DNA of 50,344 nucleotides from Thermoguttaceae bacterium (lineage in GTDB: Bacteria > Planctomycetota > Planctomycetia > Pirellulales > Thermoguttaceae). Below are positions 36,264-43,639 of this stretch, in pieces. Location of the stretch: NCBI GenBank assembly GCA_017408405.1, contig JAFQUP010000138.1, forward strand, positions 1 to 50,344, given 5' to 3'. The number at the start of each line of letters is the position of its first letter. The first letter of the stretch is position 1. Both the position numbers and the translations under genes were made by a program. The notes beneath the pieces were generated by a model. The model ran no database searches. It was not told the DNA's origin and worked only from the letters and a program-made list of their open reading frames with translations.

Positions 36264-38042
36264 TTACTCGATTTTGAGATTGAAAAGGAATGAATGTCCC
36301 CGGAGACGTTCTGTTTCGTTGAAATAGAGGGTGTGGAAGGTAGTCAGGGCGTCTTCTGGCGGGATGAGTTTTCCGTCACAGAACGTCATGTTGAGGTCTT
36401 CGATTTTCTTTCCGTCTCCTTCTTTGGCCACGAGAATTTTCGGGCCGAGGAAGATGGCGGTTTCGGAGAGGGAGAGGCCTTTTTCGAAATTTTCGATTTT
36501 CTTCAGCCGCCTGGTTTCAAGCCTCGTCTCAATTTCGACCTGAATATGGAGAGTGGTTCCCGCCGCGAGCGGTTTTGAGAGATCCGCGTCTTTTCCGCAT
36601 GGGAATTTAACGCGGAGATTTTTTGCCCAGGAAGGCTTGCGGACGGTAAAGGGTACCGCGGCACCTTTGGGGCCATCGAGTTTCACGATAAAATTTCTAG
36701 CTGAGAATTTGCTCGACAAGAGCCATTTCTTTCCGTCAATTTCAAGAGGAGCTTTGAAGTCTTGAAGGAAATTCATTTGGATTTTTCCATTGATGGCGAC
36801 CGCTAGGTATCGTTTGAAATCGTAAAGTCCAAGCGGTCCATGGTAGGAGCAGCACCAAAGTGATTCCTGGGAGTAATTCTGGTAGGAGAAAGGACCTTTT
36901 TCGTCAATTCCGAGGAATCGGTGTCCAAATCCGCCAGAGACCCATTGGTTGGCAACGTACCCGTTCCAGAGAAGGCGTTCCGCCATATCGAGGTACTTTT
37001 CCTTCCCCGTGCTTCTCCAAAGCATGAGGTTCAGACGGAGCCAGTCCGCTTCGGAGCAGCCTTCATCCCTCCGGTCGTCGGTGACCCAGAATTTTTCCAG
37101 GACGGAACCGCAAACGTTGACGTACCCGCCGGAAACCGCGTCTTCCCAGCGTTTTTCAACGCGGTTGAGGAAGTATCTGTCGCCAGTCTCTTCGTAAATC
37201 ATCATGAGACCTTCGTGTTCCGAAAGACTCCCGTGACTGTGTCGGACGGGGAGGACGTCAAAGTTTTCATGGAATCGTCCCATGCGTACCGCGCAGTCAA
37301 GGTACTTTTTCTCTTTCGTCGCGCGGTAAAGCTGAACGAGTCCTTCCATCCCTTCGTAAACACACGTAACGTAAGCGGAAGCGTAGCCGGGAGAGACGAC
37401 GGAATACTCTTCCAGTCGTTTGGGGTCGCAGAAACGCGGGACGACGATATTCACGTAGAAATCGCCGAGTTTTTTCGCGGCAGTCAGCGTCGCTTCTTTT
37501 CTGAATGCGTCCCAGGCTGCCGTGAGTCCGAGAAGGAGCCGCCCGTTACCCCAAAGAATGGGCATCATGACCGCGTTGTCCGTGTCGTTGAGCAGGTCCA
37601 GATTTGCCCACCAATTCACGTCAGCTCCGAAATGTCCATCCGCTTTCTGGTGGGTGACGATTCGGTCAATGACTTCCTCCAGGCATTCCGGCTGAGGAAG
37701 CGCGGAGCCGGAGGCTCTGTGCCCGCCGCGGGAGCAGGAGCAGATTTCAAGAAAACGTCCGGAAATGTCGCCGCTAAAGTTCGTGAACCAGCGTTTCTGG
37801 TTAAAATTCACGTCGGCAAGGACAAAATCCGTGTTAAGCGGTTCCTGGGTCAGACGTTTCAGCCCCAATTCGTACATTTGGCCGAAAAATCCGCCAAGTT
37901 CCACGTCATTGGAGGGAGAAAGAGGAAGGGTTCCCGATTTCAGCGGGTCCAAAACGGCGACGGCTGACTGAGTAGAGATGAACGGGAGTGCCGCGAAAAC
38001 TGCCGCTGCGCTGGAATTACGCAAAAAATCTCTTCGATTCAT
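36264..38042 (-). CDS. Tat-exported GH127-like beta-L-arabinofuranosidase
   Basis: This is a 592-aa exported hydrolase with a twin-arginine leader (NRRDFLRNSS, residues 2-11). The helical segments fit an (alpha/alpha)6 barrel (about 50-405), followed by beta-sandwich domains. The GH127 zinc/cysteine centre is intact: Glu327 and Cys329 in RDEGCSE, and the Cys397-Cys398 pair in LWCCSYHGP, where the first cysteine is the nucleophile in the characterised enzyme. It should cleave beta-L-arabinofuranosides or a related sugar from plant glycans. It lies 121 bases downstream of the sugar porter gene on the same strand, suggesting linked hydrolysis and uptake. Confidence 0.87.
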   Translation of the reverse strand: MNRRDFLRNSSAAAVFAALPFISTQSAVAVLDPLKSGTLPLSPSNDVELGGFFGQMYELGLKRLTQEPLNTDFVLADVNFNQKRWFTNFSGDISGRFLEICSCSRGGHRASGSALPQPECLEEVIDRIVTHQKADGHFGADVNWWANLDLLNDTDNAVMMPILWGNGRLLLGLTAAWDAFRKEATLTAAKKLGDFYVNIVVPRFCDPKRLEEYSVVSPGYASAYVTCVYEGMEGLVQLYRATKEKKYLDCAVRMGRFHENFDVLPVRHSHGSLSEHEGLMMIYEETGDRYFLNRVEKRWEDAVSGGYVNVCGSVLEKFWVTDDRRDEGCSEADWLRLNLMLWRSTGKEKYLDMAERLLWNGYVANQWVSGGFGHRFLGIDEKGPFSYQNYSQESLWCCSYHGPLGLYDFKRYLAVAINGKIQMNFLQDFKAPLEIDGKKWLLSSKFSARNFIVKLDGPKGAAVPFTVRKPSWAKNLRVKFPCGKDADLSKPLAAGTTLHIQVEIETRLETRRLKKIENFEKGLSLSETAIFLGPKILVAKEGDGKKIEDLNMTFCDGKLIPPEDALTTFHTLYFNETERLRGHSFLFNLKIE

Positions 38043-38163
38043 TTAAGGTTCCTTTAAAGCGAGTGAGTTGAGAGAATGGGAACGGTAGGGAGTTGGTTGA
38101 GAATTTTCTTCAGGAGGCTGCCGGGAAAAGGAGAGCTTCCCGAAGAAAATCATTCATGAGGGT

Positions 38164-39735
38164 TCAGCTTTTCATGATCTCTTTTTCGAGAGATTCGATC
38201 GTTCCACCCTTCGTTTCGGGCATGAGACGCCACGCGAAGAAGAACTGGAGGAGCGTCATTCCGGCGAAGAACATGAAGGCGTACTGTCCTGAAGTTTTGG
38301 AAAGTCCGACGATAACGGGGAACGCCCATGAAATAATCGTGCACATGAACCAGTGCGTGAAGCTGCCCAGAGCCTGACCTTTCGCGCGGACGGCATTGGG
38401 GAAAATCTCAGAAATGAAGACCCAGATGACGGCTCCCTGCGAAATGGCGAAGAAAGCGATGAATCCGAGGATAGCCGGGATCGCGACGCGCGGATCCGCC
38501 GCTTCTCCCAGTCCGATCTGCCACGCGGCGAGACAGTGCATCGCGCAAGTTCCGAGAGCACCGAACATCAAAAGAGCGCGGCGTCCGAACCAGTCGATAA
38601 AGAAAAACGCGGCGACGGTGAAGGTCAGGTTGACCATCCCCAATCCGATCGTGCTGGCGAGAGCGGCCTGCGTGCCGAAGTCGAACATTTCAAAAATGCG
38701 CGGTGCGTAGTAGTTGATGGCGTTGATTCCGGAGACCTGGTTGAACATCGCGACAGCCCAGGCGAGGAAGATCGGCCAGAGGTACTTTTTCTGGAAAAGC
38801 GGGACATTTTCACCTTCCGAGGCATTCTTGAGCGATTCCGCGATCTGATTGACCGTTTCATCCGGGTTTTCATCGCCGATGGATTCCAGGACATTTTTTG
38901 CTTCCTCACGCCGACCGTAGCGCATGAGCCAGCGGGGGGATTCCGGAATGGTGAAGAGGAGGAGGAAGAAGAGGAATGCCGGGAACGCTTCCACGCCGAA
39001 CATCAGACGCCATTTAATTGCTTCGGTCGTCATTCCTTCCGCGAAGAGAGCTGCCAGATTCTCGCACCATGTCCAAATGATCGTCTGATTATCAATCGCC
39101 CGCGCCACAAAATAGTTTGAAACGTAAGAGACGAGGATTCCCAGTACGATGTTGAACTGGTTCATGGCAACCAGACGCCCGCGGTATTTTCCCGGCGCGA
39201 TTTCCACGATATAGAGCGGAACGACGACAGAGGAACCGCCAATGGCCACGCCGCCGATAAATCGCATGATGACGAGAGTTTCCCAGTTTGGAGGGAATGC
39301 GCAGCCCACGGCGGAGATGAAGTAGAGAACGGCCATCGCGAGCAACACGTTTCGCCGTCCAAAGCGGTCGGTGGGGCGTCCAATTCCAAACGCTCCGATG
39401 ATGGTTCCGATCAGAGCGACTGAAACGGTGAATCCGTGCCAGAAATTGGCCTGATCTTCTCCTTCGTATTTCTCATTCTTTTTAGCTTCGATTTTCTGCT
39501 CAGCCGCCAGAATCAGAGTTTCGTCCTGCGTTTTTTCCGCTTCTGCCAATTCTGCTTCCAAAAGAGCCAAATCATTGGCTTTCCGTTCAAAAACTTCGTA
39601 GTATTCGAGCTGCATTCCTTTTTCGCAGCCGGAAATGACCCCGGAGTCAAAACCGAAAAGCAGTCCGCCCAACGCGGAAACGATGACGACATAGATTAAA
39701 GTGCTCCAGCGCACTCCTTTAGCCTGTCTGGTCAT
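38164..39735 (-). CDS. MFS sugar porter with an extra charged loop
   Basis: This 523-aa 12-helix transporter of the sugar porter family has GGLLFGFDSGVISG in helix 1, GRPTDRFGRRN, PESPRWLM (near 262) and GINAINYYAP (near 322). It probably moves a monosaccharide with protons. Between helices 1 and 2 there is an unusual helical stretch rich in Glu, Ala and Lys (residues about 46-95, heptad-like) facing the periplasm; usual porters have a shorter loop here. It is first in the cluster with GH127 and the beta-helix protein, which suggests it imports sugars those enzymes release. Confidence 0.92.
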   Translation of the reverse strand: MTRQAKGVRWSTLIYVVIVSALGGLLFGFDSGVISGCEKGMQLEYYEVFERKANDLALLEAELAEAEKTQDETLILAAEQKIEAKKNEKYEGEDQANFWHGFTVSVALIGTIIGAFGIGRPTDRFGRRNVLLAMAVLYFISAVGCAFPPNWETLVIMRFIGGVAIGGSSVVVPLYIVEIAPGKYRGRLVAMNQFNIVLGILVSYVSNYFVARAIDNQTIIWTWCENLAALFAEGMTTEAIKWRLMFGVEAFPAFLFFLLLFTIPESPRWLMRYGRREEAKNVLESIGDENPDETVNQIAESLKNASEGENVPLFQKKYLWPIFLAWAVAMFNQVSGINAINYYAPRIFEMFDFGTQAALASTIGLGMVNLTFTVAAFFFIDWFGRRALLMFGALGTCAMHCLAAWQIGLGEAADPRVAIPAILGFIAFFAISQGAVIWVFISEIFPNAVRAKGQALGSFTHWFMCTIISWAFPVIVGLSKTSGQYAFMFFAGMTLLQFFFAWRLMPETKGGTIESLEKEIMKS

Positions 39736-40064
39736 ATGGGCCTTTCCTGATTAATTTTGAAAAAATTTGGTTGGATAAAATCACTGAATTTTTTATTCTC
39801 TTTTATTTTAACGGGAAATTTAAAGGAAAAAAAGGGGGAGGGAGACTTTTTTCTTTTTTTTTTGTTTTATTTCTCGGTGTTTCCTCTTCTTTTCTTGACA
39901 AAAACGTAAATTTTGGTAAAATAGGAAAAAGATTGGAGTCGTCAGACTCTTTTAACCGTGGATTCTCCCTTTCACTCCAAGGGAATTCGCTTTCGAAATA
40001 CTTTGTTTTACGCTTTCATTAAAAAAGTCCCTTTTGCCTTCAATCAGGCACGGTTGAGGTCCGT
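39736..40064. other. Divergent intergenic region between the MFS porter and the DHH phosphoesterase genes
   Basis: These 329 bases are T-rich around 39840-39895 and contain the strong promoter-like site at 39895-39922. No gene was recognised. Confidence 0.6.
39895..39922 (+). promoter_or_regulatory. Sigma70-like promoter for the DHH phosphoesterase gene
   Basis: TTGACA (39895-39900) is followed after 16 bases by TAAAAT (39917-39922) preceded by GG. The leader would be about 135 nt. Confidence 0.65.
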
Positions 40065-41114
40065 ATGGCAGTTCAATGGCAGAATTTCAAAACGCTTATC
40101 CGTGATTCGCGCAAAATCCTGATCGCGTCGCACGCCAAATTGGACGGGGATGCTTTGGGAAGCGAGTTGGCGCTTGCCGCCGCTCTGCGTTCACTCGGTT
40201 TTTTCGTGACGGTCGTTAATCCGGACCTTCCCGCGGAAATGTTCCGCTTTATCGGAAAAGATTTTGAGGAAATCCGCTTTTTTGACGGAACGAAATCCCG
40301 TGAGTCTGAATCCGAAGTCGATTCGCGCAAACTTTTGTCGGAGGAAGCTTTTGAGTACGATACGCTGATTTCGGTTGATACTTCCGCGCGAGGTCAGCTG
40401 CGAAGTATTTCGGAGCTGATTGATTCCGGCAGAATGAAAGTGATTGTCATTGACCATCACGCCGTTCGCGAGTCGCTTAGCGAGCATGATTTTTCAGATT
40501 CGTCCAAGCCGGCGGCCGGGTGTCTGGTGATGGAGTTGATCGAGAACCTTGGCGTTCCTCTGACCCTGCGCGAAAATGGATCTTCATGCTCTATCGCGGA
40601 TTTTCTCTTTTTCGCGATCGCGACGGATACCGGCTGGTTCCGTTTCCCGTCAGTGCTTCCGGAAACCTTCGCGCAGGCGGCGCGTTTGACGGAGGCGGGG
40701 GCTTTGACCTCCCGGCTTTACCGATTCGCCTATGAAAACTATTCGCCCGCGCGTTTAAAGCTCCTGGGGGTTTTGGCGAAGAATTCAGTTCATGATTTTG
40801 GCGGGCGGCTCGCCTGCTCGTGGCTGGAGAAGAGTGATTTTGAGCAGTGTGGGGCGGTCATGGGAGACACCGCGGATTTGGTTAACGCGCTTTTGATGAC
40901 GGCTGGTGTCGAGGCCGCGGTCCTTTTTACGGAAGTACCGGGAGGCTTTCGGCTCAATCTTCGCAGCCGCGGCGAGCTGAATGTGGGGCGGATTGCCGGA
41001 TTTTTCGGAGGCGGCGGGCACAAAAACGCGGCCGGGGCGACGGTCGCGGGAAGGCTGGAGGAGGTCAGGCGGAATGTCCTGGAACAATTTAAAAATGAAA
41101 TCCCGGAATTTTGA
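40065..41114 (+). CDS. DHH/DHHA1 phosphoesterase, NrnA-like (nanoRNase/pAp phosphatase)
   Basis: This is a 349-aa cytoplasmic phosphoesterase. Conserved motifs are DGDALGS (27-33), the DTSA segment near 107, IDHHAV near 130, and ATDTGWFRFP near 190. The DHHA1 substrate-binding signature GGGGHKNAAGA lies near 314-324. NrnA proteins degrade 2-5 nt RNAs and dephosphorylate 3'-phosphoadenosine 5'-phosphate. The length fits this subgroup rather than RecJ or GdpP. It has its own strong promoter and no operon partner. Confidence 0.88.
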   Translation: MAVQWQNFKTLIRDSRKILIASHAKLDGDALGSELALAAALRSLGFFVTVVNPDLPAEMFRFIGKDFEEIRFFDGTKSRESESEVDSRKLLSEEAFEYDTLISVDTSARGQLRSISELIDSGRMKVIVIDHHAVRESLSEHDFSDSSKPAAGCLVMELIENLGVPLTLRENGSSCSIADFLFFAIATDTGWFRFPSVLPETFAQAARLTEAGALTSRLYRFAYENYSPARLKLLGVLAKNSVHDFGGRLACSWLEKSDFEQCGAVMGDTADLVNALLMTAGVEAAVLFTEVPGGFRLNLRSRGELNVGRIAGFFGGGGHKNAAGATVAGRLEEVRRNVLEQFKNEIPEF

Positions 41115-41319
41115 GCAGCTTTCTCTGACCGCGGGCGTTTCTGAAATACGGAGTATCGTTTTTGTTAATGTCCCTGAAAAGCGGAATCCCCCCAAATGAA
41201 GCCTGAAAACCAGGGAAAACTTCCCAAAATAGAGACGGAAGCGGTGAAAGCCGAAAAAAACGAAGAATTTCCTTTCCGGAATAGATTAATTTTATCGTCA
41301 GCCTGAAAAAAGTGATTCA

Positions 41320-42642
41320 ATGAAAAAAGCCTTCCTCCTTTTGTTCCTTTTGACCACCCTGCTCCGCTCGGTTTGGGCGGCGGAAACCTCGTGTCAAATT
41401 GTCGTTGCCGGCTCCGGAGCGGCTGGCTTGGCGGCCGCGCTTTTCGCGGGTGAAGCGGGAGCGGATGTCATTCTCCTCGAAGCGACGCACCAGCTAGGCG
41501 GGAACACGACGTCTGGAGGAGTTAATTTTCCGGGTATTTTTCATGCTTGGGGAAAGCAGATCATCGACGGTCCGGTCTGGAAACTGATTGAGGAATGCGT
41601 GGAGCTTGACGGCGGGAAAATGCCTGACTTTTCCATCGTTCCCGATCGCCACTGGAAGCACCAGGTTCGGATTAATCCCGCGCTCTTCGTCCTTCTTGCG
41701 GAGGAAGCGCTTCAGAAGAGAAACGTTAAAATCCGATACTATGAAACGCCGACCGCTCTTGAGCCGACTCCGGACGGCTGGATCGTTCGGACGGCTGCCA
41801 TGGGAGAAAATCGCGTTATTCGCTGCCGACAAATTATCGACTGCACGGGGAACGCCGCGCTTTGCGCGATGGCCGGGGCGGAACGGATGCGTGAGGAGGA
41901 AACTCAGCCAGGGACTTTCAATTATTTTTTAACGCTCGATAATGAAATAAAACCGACGAGAGAGCAGTTGGCGGAATGGAGAAAGCGGGCGGAGGAAGCC
42001 GTCCGGAAAGGGGAGCTTTTGCCCGAGGACATTCGCGGAAACGTCTGGGACGCGTTTTCCGCGGAGCGTTCAAGCAGTTTCAATTACGTTTTTAACGCGG
42101 ACAATTCAACGGCTGAATCGCGTACCGACACGAATCTTCGCGGGCGCGCGGCGGCTCTTCGGGTTTTGCGTTTCGCCCGATCGCTGCCGGGACTGGAGAA
42201 CGCGCGGCTCGCTTTCTTCCCGCCGGAAGTCGGCGTGCGTGAAACGTGGCGGGTACGCGGGGAAATCGTCATTTCTTGCGCCGACTATACTTCGGGAAAA
42301 GTCTGGGATGACTCACTCGCGTTCGCGTATTACCCGGTGGATCTTCACGTGAACGCGTCTGGCGTGGCTCCTGCCCAGCTGACGGAAGGGGTCCTTCCTA
42401 CGATTCCTCTGCGCGCTCTTTTGCCGGCTGGGGTGGAGAATATGCTCGCCGCGGGAAGATGCTTAAGCAGTGATCGGCTCGCCAATTCCGGACTGCGCGT
42501 TCAGGGAGCGAGTATGGCTGGCGGACAGGCTGCGGCTGCCGCGGCGGTCATTGCCGTGCGGGAAGGGACTTCCCCGCGAAAAGCCTCTCTCCAGGCCATG
42601 AAAACTCTCTTGAGAGAATTGGGAGCGATCGTTCCTGAGTGA
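41320..42642 (+). CDS. Secreted FAD-dependent oxidoreductase
   Basis: This 440-aa flavoprotein has a Sec signal peptide (residues 1-20, ending SVWAAE) directly followed by the dinucleotide fold VAGSGAAGLAAALFAGEAGADVILLE (28-53). The C-terminal end has another FAD contact pattern (MLAAGRCLSSDRLANSGLRVQ, about 384-404). It belongs to the FAD_oxidored-type family often found among secreted proteins of Planctomycetota and Bacteroidota. The substrate is unknown. Sec export of a flavoprotein is notable, since such enzymes usually leave through Tat. A ribosome site is not obvious. Confidence 0.85.
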   Translation: MKKAFLLLFLLTTLLRSVWAAETSCQIVVAGSGAAGLAAALFAGEAGADVILLEATHQLGGNTTSGGVNFPGIFHAWGKQIIDGPVWKLIEECVELDGGKMPDFSIVPDRHWKHQVRINPALFVLLAEEALQKRNVKIRYYETPTALEPTPDGWIVRTAAMGENRVIRCRQIIDCTGNAALCAMAGAERMREEETQPGTFNYFLTLDNEIKPTREQLAEWRKRAEEAVRKGELLPEDIRGNVWDAFSAERSSSFNYVFNADNSTAESRTDTNLRGRAAALRVLRFARSLPGLENARLAFFPPEVGVRETWRVRGEIVISCADYTSGKVWDDSLAFAYYPVDLHVNASGVAPAQLTEGVLPTIPLRALLPAGVENMLAAGRCLSSDRLANSGLRVQGASMAGGQAAAAAAVIAVREGTSPRKASLQAMKTLLRELGAIVPE

Positions 42643-42853
42643 CCTTTTCCGCCCAAAACCTTTGCCTTTCGTGGACTTTTTCGCGAAAAAAGCCGAATAA
42701 ATTAAATAAAACGGAAAGACAGGAATAATTTGAATCATGAAACGAATCAAAATTAACAGACGCTTTTTGAATCCCATTCGCCGCGCGGGTACCTCGTGCC
42801 GTGCGAAAGGAGTCATTCTGCGCAGTTCATTAATTTCATCAAGGAAACGATTT

Positions 42854-43525
42854 ATGAGTAATTCAAAAGATCAGAAAGTTCAATCTTCCGAGATTCAGAC
42901 ACCGGAAACGGGGAATGATGCGGTAGAAGAAAAGAAATCGAGTGGCTGCGGAACGATTCATTCCGTAGATGATCTTCCAACCGGCCGCCGCTGCTTCATC
43001 GCGCAGGCAAGCGCGGCGGTTTTGGCGGCAGTGGCAGTCTCGCCGGCGGTCATCGCGGCTGCCGGAACGGTCCTGACGCCCATTAAAAAGCATTTTGGGA
43101 GTATCAAAAAAGAAGTCGGCGGTGCCGTTAAGGAATACCCGGTCGGAAATTTCGCGGATCTGCCGCAGGACGGAACTCCGGTTTTGGTTTCGATTCGTGA
43201 CGAATTGGTGGACGGCTGGTCGAAAGAGATTAATGTCGTAGGGGCCATTTTCGCGCGGAGAACAGGTGAAAACTCCATGAAGGTCCTCCATACCATGTGC
43301 CCGCACATGGGGAGCACCGTTGGCTTTAAGGAGGCGGAAACCCTCTTCTTCTGCCCAAGCCATTCCGCCTACTTCGATCTCGATGGAAAACGTTTGGATA
43401 AAGGCGCGAAAAACCCGTGCAAACGGGATATGGATGAACTTGAAGCCAGAATCGGTGAAGATGGAATGATTTACGTCCAGTACCTCTGCTTCAAAAGCGA
43501 CAGCCCGGAGAAAATCCCCGTTTGA
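42854..43525 (+). CDS. Rieske iron-sulfur protein of a cytochrome bc-type complex
   Basis: This 223-aa protein binds a 2Fe-2S cluster and passes electrons from quinol to cytochrome c. Box I is CPHMG (Cys149, His151) and box II CPSH (Cys167, His170). A membrane anchor with a twin-arginine start, GRRCFIAQASAAVLAAVAVSP, spans about 44-72. The frame is open from 42737, but ATG 42854 is preferred because AAGGA lies eight bases upstream and the extra 39 residues contain no signal. The next gene encodes the cytochrome subunit, 114 bases downstream. Confidence 0.92.
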   Translation: MSNSKDQKVQSSEIQTPETGNDAVEEKKSSGCGTIHSVDDLPTGRRCFIAQASAAVLAAVAVSPAVIAAAGTVLTPIKKHFGSIKKEVGGAVKEYPVGNFADLPQDGTPVLVSIRDELVDGWSKEINVVGAIFARRTGENSMKVLHTMCPHMGSTVGFKEAETLFFCPSHSAYFDLDGKRLDKGAKNPCKRDMDELEARIGEDGMIYVQYLCFKSDSPEKIPV

Positions 43526-43639
43526 GGAGGATTCGGGCGGGGGATTTGAGGCTGGCCAAAAGCTAAAAGCTGAAAATCTGCCTGACGACTCGTTTTCCAT
43601 TTCCATTACTCAACTTTTGAAAATTAAAGAAAATTCATT

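Noticed and set aside
42737..42853. Longer N-terminus for the Rieske protein
   Set aside because: The 39 extra codons add a second basic stretch without signal features, while ATG 42854 has a ribosome site.
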